This document shows, piece after piece, positions 1 through 5,738 of a stretch of DNA of 7,680 nucleotides. The notes under the pieces were generated by a model. The model saw only the letters and a list, made by a program, of their open reading frames with translations. It searched no databases and had not been told where the DNA came from. How positions within the stretch are numbered: the stretch's first letter is position 1; each line of letters begins with the position of its first letter. A program made the translations under genes and the position numbers. Location: NCBI GenBank assembly GCA_021790615.1, contig JAJYGW010000351.1:1-7680 (forward strand), written 5' to 3'. Source of the stretch: Actinomycetes bacterium. GTDB taxonomy: Bacteria > Actinomycetota > Acidimicrobiia > Acidimicrobiales > JAKAOS01.

Positions 1-1480
1 GCCAGAGGTCACGGACCGGCGTGCGGTACCCCGACATCCCCCACGCCGGGCGAAGGAGGAAGTTCTGCCGCAGGTGCATGCTGCCCGAGACGCTGTCTCC
101 GCCGACGAGGTTGGCGTTATGGCGCTCGAGGTCCGCAGGCGACAGCACGGCCATAGCGGTGACGATCTCCCCGACGCCCGGCGCGTAGCGCTCGAGCTTC
201 TGCATGACGCGCTCCGCATAACGCGGTGCGGCGTCGGCCCACCCGCCGCGGCGCCGAGTGGGGGGGGCGGCGGGGAGGGGGCGCACCTGGACCCACAGCG
301 CGTGCCCGCCGTCGGGCACGCGGGTCGGGTCGACCGCCGAGCTCTGGCCGACGACGAGCAGCGGCTCGGCGGGCAGGCGACCAGCCAATGCGTCCGCATA
401 GGCACGGGCCAGATCGTCCACGTAGGGGGCCAGATGCACGTAGGCGAACGAGGCGAGCCGTTCCCCCGCGACCCACGGCACGGGAGCGGAGAGCGCCAGG
501 TGGAGCATCATCGTCCCGGGGCCGTACCGGTACGCGCTGAGCGCGCGCCTGGTCGAGCTGGGAAGGTCGGCCTGGCGCAGCAGGTCGCCTGCCAGCGCCG
601 TCGGCGTGACGCCGGCGACGACGGCACGATCGGCAAGCACCCGTTCGCCTGTGTCGAGCACGACGCCCACGGCACGGCCGTCGCGCACGGCGACGCCGGT
701 GGCCCTGGTCGAGGTCCGCAGCTCCCCGCCGTGCTCTTCGAGCAGCCCGAGCAGCGCCCGCACCACGGTGCTCGCTCCCCCCTTCGCCACCGCCATCCCG
801 ACGTGCTGGTCGGCGAACGCCTCGAGGAACGGAAAGACCGCGCCGCCTGCCACATCGGGTCCGAAGTCGAGGTGGAGACCCCACGGAGCGACCAATGCCT
901 TCGCCTTGTCGGTCTCCAGGTACTCGTCGACCAGCTCGCGCACAGAGCTCACGAGCAGTCGTCCGAGCGTCACCATCCCGCTCGGCCGGAGGCTCCGGAG
1001 CGCCTCGATCCCGACGCGCGCCAGCTCCCACGATGGTGCACGGGCACCGTAGGCACGGAAGAGCACGGGTGACAGCCGCTCGAACAAGGCGTCGAGCTCC
1101 CGCCAGCCTGCGGCGTCCCGCAAGCTGACAGCCTCGAGCTCCGCCAACGTCTCGTCGCGGTCGGTCGTCACGCCCAGCGCGGTCCCGTCGGGGAAGGCGC
1201 TCGCGTACGGCCGGGCCGATGCCGCGACCGAGAAGCCGTGGCGTTCGAGCGCCACGGCGTGCGAGGCGTAGAAGGCCGAGCCGAGGAACAGGTTCAGGTT
1301 CGTCGCGAAGACGTCGTGCACGTACCCGGGCCGAGTCAGCTCGGCGCTGCGGAGCGCCCCCCCCGGCTCGTCGGCGGCCTCCACCACCAAGACGTGGTAG
1401 CCGGCCTCCGCCAGCATGACCGCGGCGACCAGCCCGTTGTGGCCGGCACCGATCACCACCGCGTCGTAGCGCTCGGTCAT
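1..1480 (-). CDS. FAD-dependent oxidoreductase, phytoene-dehydrogenase-related/amine-oxidase type (3' partial)
   Basis: Reading from the ATG at 1478-1480 to the left edge gives 493 residues without a stop. Homologous proteins run about 500-540 residues, so only a few dozen C-terminal residues are missing. The N-terminus MTERYDAVVIGAGHNGLVAA is a classic dinucleotide-binding fold, with GxGxxG at 11-16, E34 ending the second strand for the FAD ribose, and PGG at 39-41. Further family features are a FPFL..FADQHVGMAVAKGG segment around 216-235, the DPTRVPDGGHALWVQV stretch at 384-399 and GMSGYRTPVRDLW at 481-493. In relatives that last stretch leads into the final FAD-contacting glycine-rich segment. 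The frame stays intact through an 8-base G tract and an 8-base C tract. The family desaturates C-C bonds or oxidises amines; there are no carotenoid genes here, so carotenoid synthesis is not suggested. It is the last gene visible in the operon, 15 bases after the second M24 gene. Confidence 0.9.
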   Translation of the reverse strand, partial: MTERYDAVVIGAGHNGLVAAVMLAEAGYHVLVVEAADEPGGALRSAELTRPGYVHDVFATNLNLFLGSAFYASHAVALERHGFSVAASARPYASAFPDGTALGVTTDRDETLAELEAVSLRDAAGWRELDALFERLSPVLFRAYGARAPSWELARVGIEALRSLRPSGMVTLGRLLVSSVRELVDEYLETDKAKALVAPWGLHLDFGPDVAGGAVFPFLEAFADQHVGMAVAKGGASTVVRALLGLLEEHGGELRTSTRATGVAVRDGRAVGVVLDTGERVLADRAVVAGVTPTALAGDLLRQADLPSSTRRALSAYRYGPGTMMLHLALSAPVPWVAGERLASFAYVHLAPYVDDLARAYADALAGRLPAEPLLVVGQSSAVDPTRVPDGGHALWVQVRPLPAAPPTRRRGGWADAAPRYAERVMQKLERYAPGVGEIVTAMAVLSPADLERHNANLVGGDSVSGSMHLRQNFLLRPAWGMSGYRTPVRDLW

Positions 1481-1490
1481 CGTCGGCTCG

Positions 1491-1496
1491 CCCTCT
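1491..1496 (-). promoter_or_regulatory. Probable ribosome binding site for the FAD oxidoreductase gene
   Basis: AGAGGG, starting within the M24 stop codon, lies 10 bases upstream of the ATG at 1478-1480. Spacing is slightly long but acceptable, and it supports this start, which places the FAD-binding motif at residues 11-16 as expected. Confidence 0.45.
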
Positions 1497-2638
1497 CAGG
1501 GGCGCTCGGCGCCGTCAAACACCTTCATCGGGACGAGCGACAGGAGCTCCGCCTCACCCTCGGCGATCCGCCACGTGTCCTGCATGTACATGCACGATCC
1601 TCCGTCGGAGGTGAGCACGTGGGGATGCATCGAGATGACCATGTCTGTGCGCAGCTCCACCTCGACCCGGTCGCCGATGCGCGGATGCTCGATCATCGTC
1701 ATGCCGATGGAGTGCCCCGTGACGTGGCCGAGCTGCAGCCCACGGCTGCGGAACGGCTCCGAGCAGACCCGATGGGCGTCGTGCGCGGACTGCCCGGCGC
1801 GCAAGGCCTTCGGCACCCGCTCGTAGTACTCGGCGTAGGCCTCCAAGAGCAGGCCCGTGCTCTTTGACACCTCGCCCTGGCAGAGCGGACGGGTGAACTC
1901 GACCCAGTACCCGGACGGACCCGCGACCTCGAGCGAGTACAAGAGCAGGTCGTCGGCAGCGATGGGCGTCTCGTGCTCGGGGATCCTGAACTCGGGCGTC
2001 GCGGCACCGCGGTTGCCCCACAGGACCATGTCCATCGTCTGGCGCCCGCAGCCAGCTCGGCTGAACACCGCCTCCGCCTCGGCCATGAGCTCTGCCTGCG
2101 TCACTCCCGGCCGGCGAAAGGCGGACTGCACCGCCCAGAACCCCGACTCGTTGATCGCCATGGTCTCGCGCACCATGGCGAGCTCTTCTTGGCTGCGCAC
2201 CGCCCGCGCCAGGTCGAACTCGTCGTCGAACCCCACGATCTCGAGCGCCGACGCCTGCAACGCGCGGTAGTCGCGTACACACATGATGTAGTCGAGCCCG
2301 TAGACTCCGACTCGCCGGGCGGAAGCAGCCGACAGGTGGTCCGCCATCCACTCCCCTGGGCAGTCGGCGAAGACCTGGTCGTGGACGAAGCCGTCGCCGT
2401 GGTCGCCGACGTAGCGGGCCTCGCTCGGGAAGACGACCAACGGGTCGCCTTCGAGAGGCACGACCACGTAGGCGTAGCGGTGGACGATGCGAAACCCGGA
2501 CATATAGCGCACACCGCCGCCGAAGCCCGTGTACTCGCTGCCACACACGATGAGCGCGTCGAGGTCCGCTGCCGCGATCGCCTCGCGCATGGCACGAAAG
2601 CGCCGCGAGACCTCGGACTCACTCGGTTGCCGGCCCAC
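1496..2638 (-). CDS. Divergent M24/creatinase-like protein with a degenerate metal site, second copy
   Basis: A 380-residue protein with the two-domain creatinase/aminopeptidase P architecture: N-terminal domain about 1-150 (DLDALIVCGSEY, VRYMSGFR) and a pita-bread domain from about 155. The M24 landmarks are recognisable but most ligands are changed. The D-x10-D segment is LYSLEVAGPSGYWVEFTR, giving L236 or E237 and E247. The His is kept as H309 in TGHSIGM. The first Glu (xxEP) is H338 in ISMHPH and the second (R-x-E-D) is Q353 in YMQDT. P. putida creatinase, a metal-independent M24-fold hydrolase, shows comparable loss of ligands, including GHSFG and GYYTALERT segments. A metal-free C-N hydrolase or lyase is therefore more likely than a peptidase, but this is inference. 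GTG start with GGGAGG 6 bases upstream. It ends 15 bases before the FAD gene. It is much diverged from the first copy, so not a recent duplication. Confidence 0.87.
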   Translation of the reverse strand: MGRQPSESEVSRRFRAMREAIAAADLDALIVCGSEYTGFGGGVRYMSGFRIVHRYAYVVVPLEGDPLVVFPSEARYVGDHGDGFVHDQVFADCPGEWMADHLSAASARRVGVYGLDYIMCVRDYRALQASALEIVGFDDEFDLARAVRSQEELAMVRETMAINESGFWAVQSAFRRPGVTQAELMAEAEAVFSRAGCGRQTMDMVLWGNRGAATPEFRIPEHETPIAADDLLLYSLEVAGPSGYWVEFTRPLCQGEVSKSTGLLLEAYAEYYERVPKALRAGQSAHDAHRVCSEPFRSRGLQLGHVTGHSIGMTMIEHPRIGDRVEVELRTDMVISMHPHVLTSDGGSCMYMQDTWRIAEGEAELLSLVPMKVFDGAERP

Positions 2639-2644
2639 CTGATG

Positions 2645-2650
2645 CCTCCC
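2645..2650 (-). promoter_or_regulatory. Strong Shine-Dalgarno fixing the GTG start of the second M24 gene
   Basis: GGGAGG is placed 6 bases upstream of the GTG at 2636-2638. It decides that start and shows that this gene is translated from its own site and not by stop/start overlap. I see no -35/-10 pair in the remaining gap sequence. Confidence 0.7.
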
Positions 2651-2694
2651 GTCTCACGATCTGGTCCCTTCGAGGGCGCTGCCGGTCGCGGCGC

Positions 2695-2713
2695 GCTCGC
2701 CGGAGGAGCGAGC
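2695..2713. other. Perfect 6-bp inverted repeat in the only sizeable intergenic gap
   Basis: GCTCGC and GCGAGC flank a 7-base spacer, and would fold in the leftward transcript. It lies 17 bases after the ketopantoate-reductase-family stop codon, in the 91-base gap before the second M24 gene. A second short GCGG/CCGC pairing overlaps its upstream edge (2712-2724). There is no following run of T on the transcribed strand, so it is not a standard intrinsic terminator. It may be a processing or mRNA-stability hairpin, or chance in GC-rich DNA. Confidence 0.35.
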
Positions 2714-2729
2714 GGCCTGGCCGCCCCTT

Positions 2730-3653
2730 TCATGCATACGATGCCTCGAGGCCCTTCACCAGCGCGACGATCGCGTCGTTCAGGGGCGTCGGGACGCTGG
2801 AGCGCCGACCGAGCTCGGCGATCCCGCCGTTCAGGGATTCGATCTCGGTCCTTCGTTGCGAGGCCACGTCCTGGAGCATGCTGGCCTTGTGCCCGTAGGC
2901 CACCTCGGCCGCGTGGTCGACCAGCGCCTCGGGATCGTCGTCCAAGACGATCCCCAGGGCGGCGGCGACCGCGAGGTCCTCGGCGATGAGCGCGCTCACC
3001 AGCGCGCGAAGGTGGGGCTGCTCGCACACTTGGCCGTGGCTGAGGCCGGTCAGTGCCCCGAGCGGGTTCGTCGCTGCGTTGAAGATCAGCTTGTTCCACT
3101 GTGCGCCGCGGGCGTCGGGCAGCGCCTTGGTCGGCATGCCCGAGCTGGTGAGCAGAGACGCGAGGCGCTCGACCGCGGGCAACATCGACGCGTCCTGCCC
3201 AAAGGGCCCGAGCCACGTCTCGCCCCCGGTGTCCATCTCCACGACGCCCGGGGCGGTCAGGTGGCCCGCCGGGAAGGTCGTGCCGAGGATGACGCGGGGA
3301 ACGTGGGCGGCGAGCACCTCCTCGTTCCCCACGCCGTTCTGGACGCTCGCGACCCATCCGTCCTGGAAGCAGTGGGCGGTCGCCGCGATGGCGGGCTCGG
3401 TCACGTACCCCTTGGTGGCCACGATGCCGTAGTCGCACTCAGGCAGCGATGCCGGGTCGTCGGTGGCCTCGACCCGTGCCACGAGCTCCTCGCGCCCCAC
3501 GATGCGAAGCCCGTCGCGGTTGATCGCGTCGACGTGCTCACGGGACAGGTCGTAGGCGAGCACCTCCACGTCGTCGAGCTGCGCCAGATGGGCGGCGAAC
3601 AGGCTCCCGACAGCGCCGCAGCCGACGATGCACACTCGGGTGCCGTCGCTCAT
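2730..3653 (-). CDS. Ketopantoate reductase (ApbA/PanE) family NAD(P)H-dependent oxidoreductase
   Basis: A 307-residue protein matching the roughly 300-residue length of 2-dehydropantoate 2-reductases, which interconvert a branched 2-keto acid and a 2-hydroxy acid with NADPH. The N-terminal Rossmann domain has VCIVGCGAVGSLFA with GxGxxG at 11-16; K81 (VATKGY) and N106 (QNGVGN) match conserved active-site positions. The helical C-terminal domain has WNKLIFNAATNP with K188, N192 and N196. Then come S258 and E270 in a KASMLQD...RRTEIE..NGGI stretch very like Escherichia coli PanE. All catalytic residues appear intact. The ATG at 3651-3653 overlaps the first M24 stop; an in-frame extension back to 4703 exists but is an Arg-rich shadow of the M24 gene. 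No panB or panC is adjacent, so a dedicated catabolic 2-keto/2-hydroxy-acid step is at least as likely as pantothenate synthesis. Hence no gene symbol is given. Confidence 0.92.
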   Translation of the reverse strand: MSDGTRVCIVGCGAVGSLFAAHLAQLDDVEVLAYDLSREHVDAINRDGLRIVGREELVARVEATDDPASLPECDYGIVATKGYVTEPAIAATAHCFQDGWVASVQNGVGNEEVLAAHVPRVILGTTFPAGHLTAPGVVEMDTGGETWLGPFGQDASMLPAVERLASLLTSSGMPTKALPDARGAQWNKLIFNAATNPLGALTGLSHGQVCEQPHLRALVSALIAEDLAVAAALGIVLDDDPEALVDHAAEVAYGHKASMLQDVASQRRTEIESLNGGIAELGRRSSVPTPLNDAIVALVKGLEASYA

Positions 3654-4822
3654 CGGAAATCGTCCCGGAACGTGCCCAGACGGTCGTAGCCCGAGGACGT
3701 GACCAAGTAGTCGTCCTCGAGCCGCAGCCCGCCGCCGCCGGGCCAGTAGGTGCCTGGCTCGATGGCCAGCACCATGCCCTCTTCCAGCGTGCCCGGGCTG
3801 GCGAGGTGCGCCCACGGCGGCTCGTGCGCCCGCACGCCCACGCCGTGCGCGACGGCATGGTCCGGCTGACCGGCGTAACCGCCCTCCGCAATGCACGTGC
3901 GCATGGTGCGGTCGAGCTCGGCGAGCTCGGTGCCCGGACGAAAGATCGCGAGGGCCTGGTCGCGGGCATGCAAGAGGAGGTCGAGCAGGTCGACATAGCG
4001 GGGCTCCAGCTTCCCGGGACAGAAGTTCTTCGTCAGGTCCGTCCAGTAGCCGTCGGCACAGACCCAGATCTCCATGAGGGTGGGCTCGTCGGCGACGACC
4101 GGCCGGTGCCCGGTCGCCGTGAACGTCTTGATCCCCGGCCCCGACCACACGAGCGTGAACGCGCGTGCCATCTCGACCTTGTTCTGGTAGCCGATCCCGG
4201 TCTCGTGGATGAACCCTTCGAACATGGCGCCTACCTGGCTCTCGAGCATCCCGGGACGGATCTGCGACCCGATGTGCTCGAGTCCGAGCGTGGCCAGCTC
4301 CTGCGCCAGCCGCAGGCGCTCCACCTCCTGCGCCGTCTTCTTGGCGCGAGCACGGACGAGCAGCCCGGTGGCGTCGACGACCTCTCGAGCCACGCTGCCA
4401 AAGGCGTCGAAGTAGCCCTTCGTGAAGACGGTGGGCTCGCCGACCATGCGGTCGGCTGCCTGCGCGTTCTGGGACATCTCGATACCGACGCGCCGTCCGA
4501 GGTCCCGCTCGGTCACGACGGCCAGGGCCACCGAAAGTGCGCGATCGGCCGGCGAGCGCGGGTCGTCGACGTCGTAGTGGGGATAGGTCCGGATGTCGTC
4601 GGTCCACCCGGTCCGGGCCGCGTCCTCGTACTGCGGAGCCACCGCCACGATCGTGGGCGGGCCCTCTCGCGGGAAGATGACGAGGTCGTACCCCTTCATG
4701 CACCAGTAGTTCGTCAGGTAGACGATGTTGTCCGGCGATCGGACGACCAGCGCGTCCAGGTCGTCCTCAGCCATCAGGCTGCGCACCCGCGCGAGGCGGG
4801 CCTCGTCAACCGGCCAGGTCAT
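3650..4822 (-). CDS. M24-family protein (aminopeptidase P / creatinase fold), first copy
   Basis: A 390-residue cytoplasmic protein with an N-terminal creatinase/prolidase-type domain (about 1-155, including SPDNIVYLTNYW at 29-40) and a C-terminal pita-bread domain. The dinuclear metal ligands of M24 peptidases (D, D, H, E, E) map here to E251, D262 (E-x10-D in MEIW..GYWTD), H326 (AHGVG), E355 (AIEPG) and E369 (LRLED). H333 lies in HEPPW. Four are canonical and the first Asp is Glu, so a metal centre is likely but perhaps altered. I chose the ATG at 4820-4822 (MTWPVDEARL), 19 bases after the FAH stop. An upstream in-frame ATG at 4874-4876 would add 18 Arg/Pro-rich residues and overlap the FAH gene. 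Family members include Xaa-Pro peptidases, creatinase, ectoine hydrolase (DoeA) and DMSP lyase (DddP), so a non-peptidase role is quite possible. The stop overlaps the next gene by ATGA. Confidence 0.9.
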   Translation of the reverse strand: MTWPVDEARLARVRSLMAEDDLDALVVRSPDNIVYLTNYWCMKGYDLVIFPREGPPTIVAVAPQYEDAARTGWTDDIRTYPHYDVDDPRSPADRALSVALAVVTERDLGRRVGIEMSQNAQAADRMVGEPTVFTKGYFDAFGSVAREVVDATGLLVRARAKKTAQEVERLRLAQELATLGLEHIGSQIRPGMLESQVGAMFEGFIHETGIGYQNKVEMARAFTLVWSGPGIKTFTATGHRPVVADEPTLMEIWVCADGYWTDLTKNFCPGKLEPRYVDLLDLLLHARDQALAIFRPGTELAELDRTMRTCIAEGGYAGQPDHAVAHGVGVRAHEPPWAHLASPGTLEEGMVLAIEPGTYWPGGGGLRLEDDYLVTSSGYDRLGTFRDDFR

Positions 4823-4841
4823 CGTGAGATCACCATTTCGA

Positions 4842-5738
4842 TCACCACTCCCGGAACGGGGGCGGCGGGGATCCATGGGCCTTCTCCCAGGACACGACCT
4901 GGTTCCTCAGGGTCCCGACGCGGTCGATGGTGCACTCGACCACGTCGCCCGGCCGCAGATACCATTTCTCTGCATCGCTCTTGAACCCCGCGACCCCTGA
5001 GACGGTGCCGGTCGTGAGCACGTCGCCGGCGCTGTAGCCGAGAGGAGAGTGGTGGGCGATGAGCTCGGGGAGCGTCACCGACATGTTGCCCGAGTAGGAC
5101 TGCTGGCGAAGGTCGCCGTTCACGAAGAGCCGCATGTCCAAGGTGTGGGGGTTTCCCACCTCGTCCGGCGTGACGATCCACGGACCGAGCGGACAGAACG
5201 TCTCGATCGACTTGCAGAAGGAGAAGACGCCCGACTTCATCTCACGACGTTGGATGTCTCGAGCCGTGATGTCGTTGAAGATGAGGAACCCGCCGACGAA
5301 GCTCTCGGCCTCCTTCTCGTCGAGGAAGGCGCCGTCGCTCCCGATGACGACTGCGAGCTCGAGCTCGTGGTCGAGCTCCCTGGTCAGATGCTCGGGGTAG
5401 ACGATGTCGTCGTCCTGGCCGATGATCGCGTCGACGTTCTGGAAGAAGACGATCCACGGCGCGATCGCGTGCGACCAGTTGACCGTCTTGGACTCTTCCT
5501 CGTGCTCGCGGAAGTTGCCCGACGTGTGGATCAGCTTCTTCGGGATGATCGGCGGGAGAAGCTTCACGTCCGCCAACGCGTAGCGGGCTCCCGCAGCCTG
5601 GCGTGCCGCCTCCAGGTCCGGTCCCTGTGCGAAGAGCTCGCGCATCGTCGCGACCCCATCGATCGTCACCACCTCGTCGCCATCGACCACCCCGGGATGG
5701 TCCGTGCCGTCGGGGGCCTTGAACGTCACCAGCTTCAT
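4842..5738 (-). CDS. Fumarylacetoacetate hydrolase (FAH) superfamily protein
   Basis: A 298-residue protein, the usual length for the single-domain FAH family, whose members act as acylpyruvate hydrolases, hydratases, isomerases or decarboxylases on 2-keto/enol acids with Mg2+ or Mn2+. N-terminal small domain covers about 1-60. The lid segment HTSGNFREHEEE at 71-82 carries the likely His-Glu dyad H79/E82. Metal ligands are E125 and E127 in DHELELAVVIG and D156 in FNDITARD. K176 in FCKSIETFCPLGPW is the conserved substrate-binding lysine. GTVSGV at 244-249 matches the family's GTPxGV loop, and the C-terminal LRPGDVVECTIDRVGTL segment closes the fold. All key residues are present, so it should be active. 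It overlaps the M20 stop by ATGA and has a good Shine-Dalgarno. The reaction cannot be narrowed from sequence; in this context a keto/enol-acid intermediate formed after C-N cleavage is a plausible substrate. Confidence 0.93.
   Translation of the reverse strand: MKLVTFKAPDGTDHPGVVDGDEVVTIDGVATMRELFAQGPDLEAARQAAGARYALADVKLLPPIIPKKLIHTSGNFREHEEESKTVNWSHAIAPWIVFFQNVDAIIGQDDDIVYPEHLTRELDHELELAVVIGSDGAFLDEKEAESFVGGFLIFNDITARDIQRREMKSGVFSFCKSIETFCPLGPWIVTPDEVGNPHTLDMRLFVNGDLRQQSYSGNMSVTLPELIAHHSPLGYSAGDVLTTGTVSGVAGFKSDAEKWYLRPGDVVECTIDRVGTLRNQVVSWEKAHGSPPPPFREW

Noticed and set aside
260..267. Possible frameshift at the 8-base G tract (and at the 8-base C tract, 1357-1364) in the FAD gene.
   Set aside because: Translation in one frame stays sensible on both sides of both tracts, with family motifs before and after, so no frameshift is supported.
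117..1031. Minus-strand 304-codon frame, and a plus-strand frame at 74-1072, within the leftmost 1.4 kb.
   Set aside because: Both are Arg/Ala/Gly-rich shadows. The third minus-strand frame from 1480 to the left edge carries the FAD-binding and other family motifs.
1496..2638. Pseudogene reading of the second M24 gene because catalytic ligands are missing.
   Set aside because: The frame is full length with no internal stop, has a strong ribosome binding site and keeps well-formed family segments. The substitutions look like specialisation and not decay.
2695..2724. Rho-independent terminator after the ketopantoate-reductase-like gene.
   Set aside because: The hairpin is not followed by a T-run on the transcribed strand, and two more co-directional genes follow closely.
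3654..4703. In-frame N-terminal extension of the ketopantoate-reductase-like gene, which would give a 657-residue fusion protein.
   Set aside because: The added stretch is Arg/Gly/Pro-rich low-information sequence lying out of frame over the well-conserved first M24 gene. The ATG at 3651-3653 places the GxGxxG motif at residues 11-16, as expected.
4823..4876. Alternative start of the first M24 gene at the ATG 4874-4876.
   Set aside because: It would add an 18-residue Arg/Pro-rich tail of no family character and overlap the FAH gene by 35 bases. The ATG at 4820-4822 gives a normal N-terminus.
3806..4984. Plus-strand open frame of about 392 codons opposite the first M24 gene and the end of the FAH gene.
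   Set aside because: Long antisense frames are common in high-GC coding DNA. The translation has no recognisable motif and the opposite strand carries conserved genes across the whole stretch.
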